Assembly (NCBI RefSeq): GCF_002078505.1 | Contig: NZ_LUAV01000026.1 | Coordinates: 1 to 32,700 of the forward strand | Length of the DNA stretch: 32,700 bases | Origin: Ensifer aridi | GTDB lineage: Bacteria; Pseudomonadota; Alphaproteobacteria; Rhizobiales; Rhizobiaceae | Direction of reading: 5' to 3' | Part shown: positions 1 to 9,422 of the stretch, one piece after another | Position numbering within the stretch: position 1 is the stretch's first letter | Layout of the letters: each line of letters starts with the position of its first letter | Program-made: the position numbers and the translations under genes | Notes under the pieces: generated by a model | What the model saw: the letters and a program-made list of their open reading frames with translations, nothing else | Databases searched by the model: none | Told to the model about the DNA's origin: nothing

Positions 1-59
1 TGCCCCGGCGGAAGGCGGCCGAGTAAACGGCCTGAGATTTTCGTGATCTTCGAGCGACT

Positions 60-93
60 CCGAGGAGCCTTGCGGATACGCGGGGCTCCTCGG
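60..93. repeat. Perfect 10-bp inverted repeat (hairpin)
   Basis: Arms CCGAGGAGCC (60-69) and GGCTCCTCGG (84-93) are perfectly complementary. The 14-nt loop can itself pair GCG with CGC, giving one long stem. Four A residues follow on the plus strand, so on the minus strand four T precede the stem rather than follow it. It is not a textbook intrinsic terminator on either strand. It may end the transcript of a gene lying left of the window. Confidence 0.5.
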
Positions 94-235
94 AAAAGCA
101 CTCGGGCAGTTTCGACACCCCTGCCAGGCTGCGCTGCGCGAGCTTCGCTGACCAGCAACTTGAGCTTGACGACTTCCGCCTAGGCAGCAGCCGTTGCAGA
201 TGTAGAATAATTATCTGCAGCGGAGGGTCGTCACC

Positions 236-1462
236 ATGGCATTCAATACGCTACGGCTCCAATTTCCCGGTCATTCCGGCGCGACGCTTAGCGCCCGGCT
301 TGATCTGCCAAATGGGCCATTGCGCGCCTACGCGCTTTTTGCCCATTGCTTCACCTGTTCCAAGGATCTGGCGGCGGCGCGCCGGATTTCCGCGGAGCTT
401 GCGCGTGAAGGCATCGCTGTCCTGCGTTTTGATTTCACGGGGCTGGGATCGAGCGAAGGCGAATTCGCTTCGACGAATTTCTCCTCCAACGTTGCCGACC
501 TTCTTTCAGCCGCCGACTATTTACGCCACCATTATCAGGCACCAGCGTTGCTGATCGGCCACTCGCTTGGCGGCGCAGCGGTCCTCGCCGTTGCCGGGGA
601 CATTCCGGAAGTGCGCGCCGTAACCACCATCGGCGCGCCGGCTGATGTCGGCCACGTGTTGAAGAACTTCGGAGCGAGCCTCGAGGAGATTGAGAAGAAC
701 GGTGAGGCCGACGTCGATCTCGCCGGGCGCACGTTCCTTATCAGAAAGCAATTTGTCGAGGACACGCGTGCGCATCGCATCAAGGATGCTGTTGGGAAGC
801 TGAAAAAGCCGCTCCTCGTCCTTCACGCGCCGCTGGACCATACGGTCGGGATCGAGAACGCCACCGAAATCTTCGTCGCGGCGAGGCATCCGAAAAGCTT
901 CATCTCGCTGGACAAGGCCGACCACCTGCTCACCGACCCTGAGGACGCGGCCTTTGCCGGACGGATCATTTCGGAATGGCTGACACGCTATCTTGCCGCC
1001 GACACGCCGCAAGGCGCGGGTCCGATCGAACATGTCCGCGTGAAGGAAACGGGTGAAGGCAAGTTTCAAAATTCGGTTCAGGCTGGCGGGCATCGGCTGT
1101 TTGCCGATGAACCCGAAAGCGTAGGCGGACTCGATTCCGGACCATCGCCCTACGACTTCCTGGCCATCGCACTTGGCGCCTGCACCTCGATGACGCTGCG
1201 CCTCTATGCCGGCCACAAGCAGCTAAAGCTCGGACGCATCGGCGTCGACGTCTCGCATACCAAGATCCATGCCAAGGATTGCGAGGAGTGCACCGAGACG
1301 GAACGTGGCGGCAGCGGCAGAATCGACCGTTTCGAACGCGTCATTTCCATCGAAGGCGAGGTCTCGGAGGAGCTCCGCGAGAAGATCGTCGAAATCGCCG
1401 GCAAGTGCCCGGTCCATCGCACGCTCGAGGCAGTGGCGAAGATAAGAACGGTTGTGAAGTAA
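236..1462 (+). CDS. Fused alpha/beta hydrolase-OsmC family protein
   Basis: This is a 408-residue two-domain protein. The N-terminal half is an alpha/beta hydrolase with nucleophile elbow GHSLGG (Ser about residue 110), a candidate acid in HAPLDHT (about 202) and a candidate His in KADHLL (about 229). From about residue 265 an OsmC-like domain follows, with Cys in LGACTSM and in GKCPVH, the usual thiol pair of peroxide-reducing OsmC proteins. This fusion is a recognised bacterial architecture and is probably involved in hydroperoxide or electrophile detoxification; the substrate is unknown. The ATG at 236 is preceded by CGGAGGG (221-227), a strong ribosome binding site. It is transcribed alone; the next gene is on the opposite strand. 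Confidence 0.9.
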   Translation: MAFNTLRLQFPGHSGATLSARLDLPNGPLRAYALFAHCFTCSKDLAAARRISAELAREGIAVLRFDFTGLGSSEGEFASTNFSSNVADLLSAADYLRHHYQAPALLIGHSLGGAAVLAVAGDIPEVRAVTTIGAPADVGHVLKNFGASLEEIEKNGEADVDLAGRTFLIRKQFVEDTRAHRIKDAVGKLKKPLLVLHAPLDHTVGIENATEIFVAARHPKSFISLDKADHLLTDPEDAAFAGRIISEWLTRYLAADTPQGAGPIEHVRVKETGEGKFQNSVQAGGHRLFADEPESVGGLDSGPSPYDFLAIALGACTSMTLRLYAGHKQLKLGRIGVDVSHTKIHAKDCEECTETERGGSGRIDRFERVISIEGEVSEELREKIVEIAGKCPVHRTLEAVAKIRTVVK

Positions 1463-1836
1463 GGTGCCCAAGTGACAGGACGATAGCACCAACTTCGATG
1501 ATCTCTTGGGCCGAGCATGTCTTGCGCGTCTCGACGACGATGAAGCAAAAAAGCGGCTCCTGTTTGGAATTTCTTCCGTTCCGCTCTTTCGAAGAGTCGG
1601 CTTCTGGCGCGCATTGCTGTCACTCAGCTAGTTGCCCACCGCTTCCGCTCACGACCCGACTGAGACGATCGGAAGCCGGCAAGATGCTGCCCTGTCCGGG
1701 ATGTCGACTCCTACCCCTCGCCTGAATGGGTCGAACTGTCGACCTTGCATTTGTCGCTCCTGGTGGCAGCTTCGCGGCGATTCGGGCGACTTCATCTCCG
1801 ATGCCAGTGCCTGTCATTGATCCTGCGCGCAGCAGG
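1463..1836. other. Intergenic, no supported gene
   Basis: This is the gap between the fused hydrolase and the convergent transporter. One plus-strand stretch (about 1488-1631) has a protein-like composition, rich in Leu, Asp and Arg, but no usable start because a stop lies just upstream. It could be a worn fragment. No clear terminator was found. Confidence 0.4.
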
Positions 1837-2805
1837 TCACTCGTGCGCCAAGCAATGTCGTTCCGGCGCGAATTGGCGATCGTAGAAAATCCGCACTGAT
1901 AGAACAACGCCGGCGATCAGCACAACCACCCCAGCCACTTCGATCGGGGTTGGCCAGCGGGCATGTACGACCAATCCTCCGATGACACCGAAGGCAGTTT
2001 CCGAGACAATCAATTGCGCGGCCAAGGCAACCGGCAGGCTCCGTGAGGCAATGTTCCAGGCCCAGACCCCGCCTACGGTTGCCAGCAGCGCGAGCGACAC
2101 ACCCCAAGCATATAGGCTGCCGGCGGCACTCCAGCCGAATCCCAACGTTGGAAGCCGGAAGAGGTCCATCGCGGCACCGACGGGATAAAACGCCAGCATC
2201 AAGACGCCGCCTCCGACCAGTATCAGCGCTGACCACACGCCGGAGGGCATTTCTGGTCGGGAGGCGAGTGCAGCCTGATTGGCAAGGGCGAACCAGATCC
2301 AAAGTCCCACGGCAGCGAGCGATAGCGGCACGCCAATCCACACCGATTGGACGGAGTTCAATCCGTCGGCCGTGAATGCGGTGCCATTGACAAGAACGAG
2401 GCCGACCAGCACCAGCGCCAAAGGCATCATAAGGAATCGCCATGGTATTGATCCCTGACGCTGATTACCGATCACCATCAATACGATCGGGACGAGACCC
2501 AGAAAGGCGGGAGCGATGACTGGGCCGGCAAAGATGGCCGCTCCCGTCACCGTCAGGAAGTAGCCGACATATCCGACGAAGGCGAGCCAGATGGCTTGCA
2601 GGCAGTTTCGAAGCGTGAGGTGGCGCATGACGCCCTTCTCGGAAACCATGATGTAAAGCCCGACGAGCGAAGAAACGACGTGCCGGACCAGCGCAAAATC
2701 AAAGGTGGAATAGTCACCGATGATGAAGGGCACAACGAAGTTGAGCGAAAAGGCAAAGGCCGCAAAGAGAGCGGCTGACACGCCAACATAAAAGACCCTG
2801 TTCAT
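1837..2805 (-). CDS. DMT (EamA-type) transporter, putative metabolite exporter
   Basis: The 322-residue product is hydrophobic, with about ten membrane segments and the tandem EamA-like repeat of drug/metabolite transporters (inner membrane). The open frame extends to 2874, but the start is placed at the ATG at 2805 (MNRVFYVG), because AAGGGATG lies just upstream and the first membrane helix begins there; the extra 23 residues have no transporter character. The gene diverges from the LysR regulator at 3073 across 267 bp, so that regulator may control it. Substrate is not predictable. Confidence 0.85.
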   Translation of the reverse strand: MNRVFYVGVSAALFAAFAFSLNFVVPFIIGDYSTFDFALVRHVVSSLVGLYIMVSEKGVMRHLTLRNCLQAIWLAFVGYVGYFLTVTGAAIFAGPVIAPAFLGLVPIVLMVIGNQRQGSIPWRFLMMPLALVLVGLVLVNGTAFTADGLNSVQSVWIGVPLSLAAVGLWIWFALANQAALASRPEMPSGVWSALILVGGGVLMLAFYPVGAAMDLFRLPTLGFGWSAAGSLYAWGVSLALLATVGGVWAWNIASRSLPVALAAQLIVSETAFGVIGGLVVHARWPTPIEVAGVVVLIAGVVLSVRIFYDRQFAPERHCLAHE

Positions 2806-3072
2806 GGGGGCATCCCTTTCAGGTTGCGTCACGGGAAATTTGATTGCGGTGACGCTGACGGCTTTGGTTAGCAATCAAGCGAGACCCTTGATCGAATGAG
2901 AAAAATTACCGGTCGCGAGCCTGTGGCGGTACTCAGCGAAAAAGAGAACCATCCTCTCGATACGCGCCCATAGGACCACTGATCCGGATACGATTCACCA
3001 GACGGCTGCGCCTATTCAGCAGAACTGATTTCTCATATCCTCAACATCGAGGCTTCCAATCGTAGGGACGTT

Positions 3073-3987
3073 ATGGATCGGCTTGATGCAATGCGGGTTC
3101 TGCTTGCGGTGGTTGACGCCGGGAGCTTGTCGGCAGGCAGCCGGAAGCTGAATGCACCGTTGCCGAGCGTCAGCCGCAAGGTCGCCGATCTGGAGCGATA
3201 TCTCGGCGCGAACCTCATCATCCGAACAAGCCGCAACCTGCAGCTTACCGACGCCGGTCGCGACTATGTCGATGCGGCACGCAAGATCATCGCCGATCTG
3301 GAGGAGGTCGAGCGCCGGGCCTCAGGCGAATATCAAACGCCACGGGGACTGCTCACCATCACGATGCCTATCGAGTTTGGCCACCGGTACGTTCTGCCGA
3401 TCGCACTCGACTTCATGAACGAGCATCCGGAGGTGACTTTGAACCTCCTGTCCCTCGACCGTTCTGTTCATCTCGCCAACGAGCAGGTCGACGTCGCCAT
3501 CCGACTTGGCGAGTTGGCCGACAGTTCGCTTTACGCCGTCAAGGCCGGCGAGTTCCGCCTGTTGACCTGCGCAAGCCCGGCCTATCTGGAACGGCATGGC
3601 GTTCCCCAACATCCCACCGAGCTCACCACTCATGACGGAATCATGTTCCACAACCGGTCATTCTTCTGGAGTTTCGAGGTCGACGGGAAGTCTGTCGAGG
3701 CGATGCCACGCAGCCGGATCGAGGTCAACACGGCGGCCAGTTGCGTCGCAGCCGCGCGAAATGGAGCCGGGATCGCCCGCCTCTTCGACTACCAGGTTCC
3801 GGAGGAAGTGTCCTCGGGCACGCTCGTGCAAATCTTGAGGGACTACGGCGGTAGGCCCAAGCCGATCCACATTGTCTACTCGCGTCAGGGGCTACTCGCT
3901 CTCAAAGTGCGTGCCTTCATCGATTGGACGATCCCCCGGCTTCGCGCGGCTTGCAGCAATTATTGCGATGCGCCGTCACCGGAATGA
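3073..3987 (+). CDS. LysR-family transcriptional regulator
   Basis: The 304-residue protein starts with the winged-helix LysR DNA-binding domain (residues 1-60; LDAMRVLLAVVDAGSLSAGS, then SVSRKVADLE and LQLTDAG). A substrate-binding type effector domain follows (about 90-295), resembling the CrgA/PecT-like group. It diverges from the DMT transporter and converges with the broken hydrolase gene, whose reconstructed 3' end overlaps its last 12 bp. Its target is inferred to be the adjacent transporter, the hydrolase/DUF2798 pair, or both. Confidence 0.9.
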   Translation: MDRLDAMRVLLAVVDAGSLSAGSRKLNAPLPSVSRKVADLERYLGANLIIRTSRNLQLTDAGRDYVDAARKIIADLEEVERRASGEYQTPRGLLTITMPIEFGHRYVLPIALDFMNEHPEVTLNLLSLDRSVHLANEQVDVAIRLGELADSSLYAVKAGEFRLLTCASPAYLERHGVPQHPTELTTHDGIMFHNRSFFWSFEVDGKSVEAMPRSRIEVNTAASCVAAARNGAGIARLFDYQVPEEVSSGTLVQILRDYGGRPKPIHIVYSRQGLLALKVRAFIDWTIPRLRAACSNYCDAPSPE

Positions 3988-4922
3988 AGCGCGCACCTCC
4001 TCGACCGTCCTCTCCAACTTCTGGAGATGCGGGTAATGGCCAGTGTCAGGGAGAACTGAAACTTCGGCCCCGAGCCGTTCGGCGAGTTCTACCCCCATTT
4101 CCTTCCTGATATAGAGATCCTTCTCCCCCATACCACCTTTACAGGGGTCCTTAGCTTGTCCAGATTGGCTTCGAAATACTGCTGGTCCCTGGTGAAATGC
4201 GTGTAATAGCTCGCAAAGGCGTCGGCTGTCGTCAGCGCGCCATAGGACCAGCCACGCGCCATGTCGCTCCTGAACCGGACGGAGAGCTCGAACTGCACCT
4301 CCTTTGCCGGGCCTCTCCTGAAGGCGTTCTCGAGAATGTCCGCGCGGTTCTTGTGGAGCTGTTCCCTTGCCTGAGCCGCTGACCGCCTATCCTTGAGCTT
4401 CTGCAGGCTCTCATACATGTAACGCGGCCGCTCGAAGGGCGCGAAGTCGCCGACGATAACGATTCGTGCAATGTCGGGCTTCTCCAAGCTCAGCAGCAGC
4501 GCCGGCAGGGCTCCGATGTCCGTGGCATAGATCGTAAGCTTGGACCGGTCGATGTGAGCCTTCTCGATGTAGCCGTCAAGGACACGTGCATAATCCATCG
4601 GCGCATAAGAAAAGCGGTCGGTCGTCGGCCGCGACGAGAACCCGAAACCGGGCCAATCGAAAGCGTGGACCTCGTCGGCGAGAGCCAGGGATACTTCCTC
4701 CCAGGCATACATCGTTTCCGGGAAGCCATGCAGGAAGAGGACGGTCCCCTTCGGGTCGAGACTATGGACGACCGACCTTCTCAGTGTGATGTCGTTGTCG
4801 ATCTGAATGAAGCTGATATTCGCCCTCGGTTGATGCTCGCTGACCTCGGCATGTGTCACGATCGCGAAAGAGAAAAACATTGCTGCGGCGGCAAACAGCC
4901 GTCGAAAGGTGGCCATTGTCAT
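3976..4922 (-). pseudogene. Alpha/beta hydrolase with signal peptide, frameshifted near its end
   Basis: The open frame runs from 4922 to 4089 (277 aa). It has an N-terminal signal peptide (cleavage likely after THA, about residue 25), an HGFPET oxyanion motif and a DWPGFGFSS motif typical of epoxide-hydrolase/haloalkane-dehalogenase-like enzymes. A Ser nucleophile is not obvious; the elbow region reads YATDIGALP, with Asp as in dehalogenase/epoxide hydrolases. The protein becomes aberrant after VVWG. Adding one G to the G5 run (plus-strand C run 4125-4129) restores a normal end with EKDLYI and the catalytic-His region DTGHYPH, stopping at 3976-3978. So there is a one-base deletion, real or a sequencing error. 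It lies 24 bp downstream of the DUF2798 gene, in the same direction. Confidence 0.8.
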
Positions 4923-4946
4923 GTCAGTAGCTCCAGCTTGGTCGCT

Positions 4947-5168
4947 TCAACGGACAACCCGGTCGATCTGCGCCTGGAGGCGCGGGCCGACCAGCAGGAT
5001 GGCGGGGATGACGATGAGATAGGCGATGCTCCACGAGCGGAGCCATGTCAGGAAGAACCCCCTCGAGAAGCCCAGATTGAGCGCGAGCAATGTGAAAGAG
5101 ATCAACCCTGTCGTTACGATACCCATCGACAAGGCGAAGGCGATCTTGCGTTTGAAATGCGTGTCCAT
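4947..5168 (-). CDS. DUF2798 small membrane protein
   Basis: The 73-residue product starts MDTHFKRKIAF and has two predicted membrane helices (about 9-30 and 40-60), the organisation of DUF2798 proteins of unknown function. The open frame extends further upstream to 5348, but the added residues look non-coding and the family starts here. It precedes the hydrolase by 24 bp, so the two are likely co-transcribed. Confidence 0.75.
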   Translation of the reverse strand: MDTHFKRKIAFALSMGIVTTGLISFTLLALNLGFSRGFFLTWLRSWSIAYLIVIPAILLVGPRLQAQIDRVVR

Positions 5169-5410
5169 GTTGGTCTCCCCGGTTCGAGGTGAAATGGGGA
5201 TCGCCTCAGCGGTTACGATCCCGGATTGTGTCTTCGAAGGTCGCGCGACGCCGGCACCAGCGGTAGCGGGCAAACCTGAGAGGCAGCCTCTTGAATCCGG
5301 TGAGTTCTCAAGGGCGAGGAACCCGTTAGATCGATCGCGAAAGGACACGCGTCATGTCGCGACCGCGCCCCAACGCTCTCACCACTGATGCGTCCTGTGC
5401 GATTGGACTG

Positions 5411-6091
5411 GTCTAGGCCGATCGCCTGGTACGCCGCGGGTATGATCTCGTGCTGCTCTCATAGCGTGCCGAACGCCCCGGCGGACTCGCGCGCTTCCCT
5501 CGAAGCGAAACGGTGCTGTGATCGGGGTGCGCGTCGCCGATCTGAAACGGGAAGGTGATCTGAAAAGATGTCGAGGCCGAGCTCGCTGAGCTCGATCTCC
5601 TTATCACCAATCTGGAGCTGCCGACGGACGGGCTGCTCGCTGATGGACGCATGTCGAGTCTCGATCGGCTGCTTGATACAACATTATGGCCTGCACACGA
5701 GTGGCGGCCGCTGCAGCCCGAAGGCTAGCTCAGCGCCGTGCGGGCACGGTCGTGAATGTTGCATCGGCGGCTGGTCTGGCTCCCGAGTTTTCCGCAGGTG
5801 CCTGTGGCCACCAGAGCCTTCGTCGTGGCAACGTCTATGTCCAACTCGTCATCGCTGCTGCCACACCGACCGATAGGGCCACGGGATTGTCCGCCCGAAC
5901 CTCTGCCTGGCATGATGTCGCCGCGGGAGTTCCTCGACGCCGCGATGGTCGGGTTCGATCGTCCCGAGCCAAATCACCATCCTTTCGCTCGCCGAGATGG
6001 GGACTGGACGCGATACGAAAACGCCCGCGACACACTGCTTTTCGGCATCCTCAACAGCGATCCCGCTACTCGCCACCTGCAGCCTGGCTGA
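5411..6091 (+). pseudogene. Short-chain dehydrogenase (SDR), heavily decayed copy 1
   Basis: SDR signatures appear in order but scattered over frames: ADRLVRRGYDLVLL (about 5415-5460), LAELDLLITN (about 5582-5610), GTVVNVASAAGLAPEFSAG (about 5745-5800), VYVQLV (about 5837), and a C-terminal segment ending DGDWTRYENARDTLL and NSDPATRHLQPG at 6091. Several frameshifts and stops separate them, and the Gly-rich cofactor motif and YxxxK site are not intact. It is a close relative of the SDR remnant that follows. No function is expected. Confidence 0.75.
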
Positions 6092-6092
6092 T

Positions 6093-6121
6093 CGAAAACG
6101 AGAGGCTCACTCTCGTTTTCG
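6093..6121 (+). terminator. Hairpin terminator after SDR copy 1
   Basis: A perfect 12-bp inverted repeat has arms 6093-6104 and 6110-6121, a 5-nt loop, and TTTT within the 3' arm. It begins 1 bp after the stop of the SDR remnant. The position and stability suit an intrinsic terminator, though no long T tract follows. Confidence 0.65.
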
Positions 6122-6221
6122 CCCGCTACCCGGCAACTTTTCCCAAGCTCATATTCCCGTCATCGCAGCCCACAATCGCATTGGGTCGGGGCGGCGTCCA
6201 TCAAACCCGAAAGGGAATGCC

Positions 6222-6837
6222 ATGCCTGAGACATTGGGAACGGTCGTCATTACCGGGGCCTCGAGCGGTATCGGCGCCCTCTATGCCGATCGCCTTGCCC
6301 GGCAGGGCTATGACCTGGTGCTCGTCGCACGAAACGCCGAGCGGTTGGAGCGGATCGCGCGTTCGATCCGGGAGCAGACAGGCCGCACCATCGAGACCAT
6401 CACTGCCGACATTGGTCCCCGGCTTCGTAGAACGCGGGCGGGGAACGATCGTCAATATCGCATCGATCGCGGCGATCACGCCCGAAAGGCTGAACGGCGT
6501 CTATGGCGGCAGCAAGGCGTTCGTCCTCGCCTTCAGCCAAAGCCTCCGGCAGGAGCTCGAGGGTAGCAATGTCCACGTTCAGGTCGTCCTTCCAGGAGCT
6601 ACTGCCACCGACTTCTGGGACGCCGCCGGTCTGCCCGTCGACCACTTTCCCGAGGAAATCGTCATGCCGGCCGATGCCCTGGTCGATGCGGCGCTCCTGG
6701 GGCTTTCCCGGAAGGAATTCGTCACCATGCCCAGCCTGCACGATGTCACGCAGTGGGACGTCTACGAAGCCGCCCGCCAGGCCATGGCCGGAAATCTGTC
6801 TACCAACAAGCCAGCAGCCCGCTATCTCGCCGGCTGA
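6222..6837 (+). pseudogene. Short-chain dehydrogenase (SDR) copy 2, internal deletion
   Basis: The N-terminus is good: ATG 6222 with AAGGGA upstream, cofactor motif TGASSGIG (residues about 10-17), then GYDLVLVARNAERLE. At about 6410-6420 the frame jumps straight to PGFVERGRGTIVNIASIAA, with the active-site motif YGGSK and a normal C-terminus ending at 6837. About 65-70 residues are missing, including the NNAG segment, and the deletion is not a multiple of three, so the two halves are out of frame. It sits directly upstream of the Ohr gene (21 bp), suggesting it was once part of the same transcription unit. Confidence 0.85.
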
Positions 6838-6858
6838 AAGTCAACAAGGTACATCTCA

Positions 6859-7266
6859 ATGTCGAAAGTCATCTACACTGGCAACACCAACACCACGGGC
6901 GGCCGCGACGGCGCGTCTCGCAGTTCCGACGGGCGTCTCGATATCAAACTGTCGCCGCCGGGCTCTTCGGGCCTGGGCACCAATCCCGAACAGCTCTTCG
7001 CGGCGGGCTGGTCCGCCTGTTTCCTCGGCGCAATCGGAAGGGCGGCTGCCGAGCGCCAGCTCTGCGTGCCCGCCGAGGCTGCGACAAATGCCGAGATCGA
7101 CCTGGTCTTGCATGACGATGGCTATGTGCTGCAGGCACGGCTGATTGCGAAGCTGCCGGGCATCGAGGTGGACCTCGCCAAGTCTTTGGTCGAGCTCGCT
7201 CACCAGCTCTGCCCGTATTCCAAGGCCACCCGCGGCAACATCGCAGTCGAGCTCAACGTCGTTTGA
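6859..7266 (+). CDS. ohr: Ohr/OsmC-family organic hydroperoxide resistance protein
   Basis: The 135-residue protein has the Ohr layout: VIYTGNT start, GTNPEQLFAAGWSACF with the peroxidatic Cys54, and LAHQLCPYSKATRGN with the resolving Cys118. Ohr enzymes are thiol peroxidases that reduce organic hydroperoxides in the cytoplasm, recycled by lipoylated proteins. The gene follows the SDR remnant closely and precedes a secreted DUF6130 protein. No MarR-type OhrR regulator is present nearby, so control may come from the LysR proteins; that part is inference. Confidence 0.9.
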   Translation: MSKVIYTGNTNTTGGRDGASRSSDGRLDIKLSPPGSSGLGTNPEQLFAAGWSACFLGAIGRAAAERQLCVPAEAATNAEIDLVLHDDGYVLQARLIAKLPGIEVDLAKSLVELAHQLCPYSKATRGNIAVELNVV

Positions 7267-7327
7267 TCGTTGTCCGATCAAGGCCCTCCAACCCAACACC
7301 GCGCCGGCGTCCCGAGGTAAGTCGGTC

Positions 7328-7813
7328 ATGCCCGGCGCGACTACCATGGGGATTTTTGTCATGACCATGATCGCAAGAGCCCTCGCAACGGCAGGTTTCG
7401 TGCTCGCCGCGGGCACGCACATCCACGCTCAAACGCCGCAACATGCAGCCACACAGTTCCTGCCGATCAAGAACGAGCCTGCACCCAAACTCTTCGTGGA
7501 TCAGCCCCTTCCGGGACCGCTGATTACCAGAGGCGTGGCCATCATTCCCTATCGAGCCGAGAACTTCCGCATCCTGCCCATCTTCGGCGCTAGCGCGACC
7601 GATGTCTCGCCGCGAGCTGGGCACCTCCATGTGAGCATCGATGACTTGCCGTGGCGGTGGGCCGATGCAGGCGGCACTGGCGCGATCGTCCTGACTGGAC
7701 TGCCGCCAGGCGAACACAAAGCGCTCATCGAAATCGCCACGCCAGAACACGAAGTGCTAGGCGGAAAGGTTGTGAAATTCACTGTACCCACGGTCGACCG
7801 CTCACACCATTAG
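7328..7813 (+). CDS. Secreted DUF6130-type protein
   Basis: The product has up to 161 residues. An N-terminal signal peptide (about MIARALATAGFVLAAGTHIHA) is followed by a mature domain with FGASATDVSPRAGHLHVSID and LTGLPPGEHKALIEIA, which I recognise as DUF6130-like (beta-rich, probably periplasmic, function unknown). The start at 7328 has GAGG at 7314-7317; ATG 7361, with GGGGA upstream, would give a shorter and more typical signal peptide and is a reasonable alternative. It lies 61 bp after ohr in the same direction. Confidence 0.7.
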   Translation: MPGATTMGIFVMTMIARALATAGFVLAAGTHIHAQTPQHAATQFLPIKNEPAPKLFVDQPLPGPLITRGVAIIPYRAENFRILPIFGASATDVSPRAGHLHVSIDDLPWRWADAGGTGAIVLTGLPPGEHKALIEIATPEHEVLGGKVVKFTVPTVDRSHH

Positions 7814-8454
7814 AAGCCTTGTTGCTATGATGGCCAGTTGCACTTTCCGGCTTGGGCGGTGGGCTCAATTGGCGAGCGCGCAGCGCTCGAGTCTTTTGTC
7901 GAAGATGGACAAGAGATCTGAACCGTCGATCTCTGCAACAATACCGGCCATCCCGTGGATCCTTTGCAAGATGGCCGGCAGAATGGGGGAAGTCTGCGCG
8001 CACTTCCGCGTTCAGCAAGAGCGCATTCCATTCGATACATTATGCGTCTTCTAGCACAGAACGCGAACATCCTCGCGACAAGCCATGCACAGGCTCGTGA
8101 AGACCGGCTCTCTTCGATCCAACGCAGAGTCTCAAGGGCGGAGTCGTGGTGGCCGCTATGCGGACGTAGCGGACACTAGGCCGATGACTTGTTTCGACCC
8201 CTTTGTGCTCGTTCGGACTGGACCAAAATTGTCCCTAAAGCGGCCATTTCCCTATCATGCAACAACGGTATCTATCGGTCGGCTGATACCCATCGGCAAC
8301 TCTCTCCCAAACAGCTTGCTGGGATGATTGCTGCCGGAGGGTACTCCCGTTCGAGCGTCCGAAGTTTGTCCTGCGAGCAAAGACGGGATCCCTGGGGATC
8401 TCGCCTTGCACATAGTCGGATTTGCATTCGCTCCCGCAATCAGACCTGCAGAGC
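7814..8454. other. Intergenic, no supported gene, holds one repeat copy
   Basis: Apart from the repeat at 8034-8165 there is no frame with a convincing start or family resemblance. It separates the DUF6130 gene from the convergent NmrA-like gene. Confidence 0.5.
8034..8165 (+). repeat. Dispersed repeat, copy A (~132 bp)
   Basis: From GATACATTATGCG to GCGGAC this stretch matches 32508-32640 in direct orientation, with roughly ten differences and one single-base length change by eye. It has no terminal inverted repeats and no recognisable gene. The plus-strand frame reads openly through the element in copy A but is shifted at its start in copy B. It may be a fragment of an older mobile or coding element. 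Confidence 0.8.
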
Positions 8455-9357
8455 TTATCGGAGCTGGAAATTGTCCCTCGCCCAAGCCGCAAAGGTCGTC
8501 GGCCTCTTGCCTGCCACTTTATTGGCCAGAGCAATCTCATTGTCGAAAGAACGCGGTCCCAAGTAGGTGTAGTTCTCGTAGTAGGACAGTGTCTCGGCCA
8601 AGGCGGCAGCGCCGGGGAAGAATCCCGAATAAACCTCGAGCGGCACCCTAGTGAACGAGAGGTTGTAGCCCTGCTTGTTCAGGGTGGCGACAAGCTCATC
8701 AAAACTCAGAAAATCTCCGACCAGTGGCAAATATTGGCCATTGCCGGTTTCCTCTGGACTGGCGAATGCGCCGGCAACGATGTCGCCGAGTTCGTTGATG
8801 TCGCCCATGTGGAAACAGCGAACAGTGGGGTCGATCGGTAGAACCCAACCATAGCCGCCATCGAGCTGCTTTTGCGGGCCGAACGGGCCCGAGAAGTTTT
8901 GGTAATAGGCAGGGGGAACCACAAAGGTATGATTGGAGAATCCGGCAGCTTTGACCAGCGGATCGATCTTGGCCTTTCCCGTAAACTGGGGAAGATTTAT
9001 CGTGCCGCCGCTGATGGCCTCGACGTTGGGAAGGGTGGACCAGATCAGGTGATCCACGCCGGCAGCCTTCGCAGCATCGATCGCTGCGCTTGCCTGCTTT
9101 AGTTCGTCGGTGCCCTCCTGCCAGTAGTTGGTCACCAGGAAAACGCCGTGCGCGCCTTGTAGCGCCGCTGTCAGTGTCTCTGGTCTCTCGAGGTCTGCGG
9201 CGATTACCTCATCGGCAGGACCTTGATATTGGTCGGGTGAGCGCGTCAGGGCACGAACCCTGAACTGGCCCTTTTCTTCTAAAGCGCGAACGACGCCGCC
9301 ACCCTGATGCCCTGTTGCGCCAAACACGGCGATAATCTTCTGTTCGTTCGATGCCAT
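8455..9357 (-). CDS. NmrA/HSCARG-like NAD(P)-binding protein
   Basis: The 300-residue protein has an N-terminal Rossmann motif VFGATGHQGGGVVRAL (about residues 10-25) followed by the atypical-SDR NmrA-like core (VFLVTNYWQEG, DHLIWSTLPN, GDINELGDIV). Members act as redox sensors or NAD(P)H-dependent oxidoreductases; here the catalytic role cannot be told. The start at 9357 is preceded by AAGGG on the minus strand. It diverges from the LysR gene at 9488, the usual arrangement of a regulator and its target. Confidence 0.88.
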   Translation of the reverse strand: MASNEQKIIAVFGATGHQGGGVVRALEEKGQFRVRALTRSPDQYQGPADEVIAADLERPETLTAALQGAHGVFLVTNYWQEGTDELKQASAAIDAAKAAGVDHLIWSTLPNVEAISGGTINLPQFTGKAKIDPLVKAAGFSNHTFVVPPAYYQNFSGPFGPQKQLDGGYGWVLPIDPTVRCFHMGDINELGDIVAGAFASPEETGNGQYLPLVGDFLSFDELVATLNKQGYNLSFTRVPLEVYSGFFPGAAALAETLSYYENYTYLGPRSFDNEIALANKVAGKRPTTFAAWARDNFQLR

Positions 9358-9422
9358 CTCTTACCCTTTTTGTTCAGGTGCACACGCGCATTCTGCGGTG
9401 TTCGTGACCGTGAGAGCCATTT

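Noticed and set aside
1488..1631. Protein-like stretch after the hydrolase-OsmC gene
   Set aside because: Stop codon immediately upstream and no start; too short to assign.
5686..6837. 383-residue plus-strand frame
   Set aside because: Its upstream part is noise across the first SDR remnant; only the C-terminal half carries real SDR sequence, already described as a broken gene.
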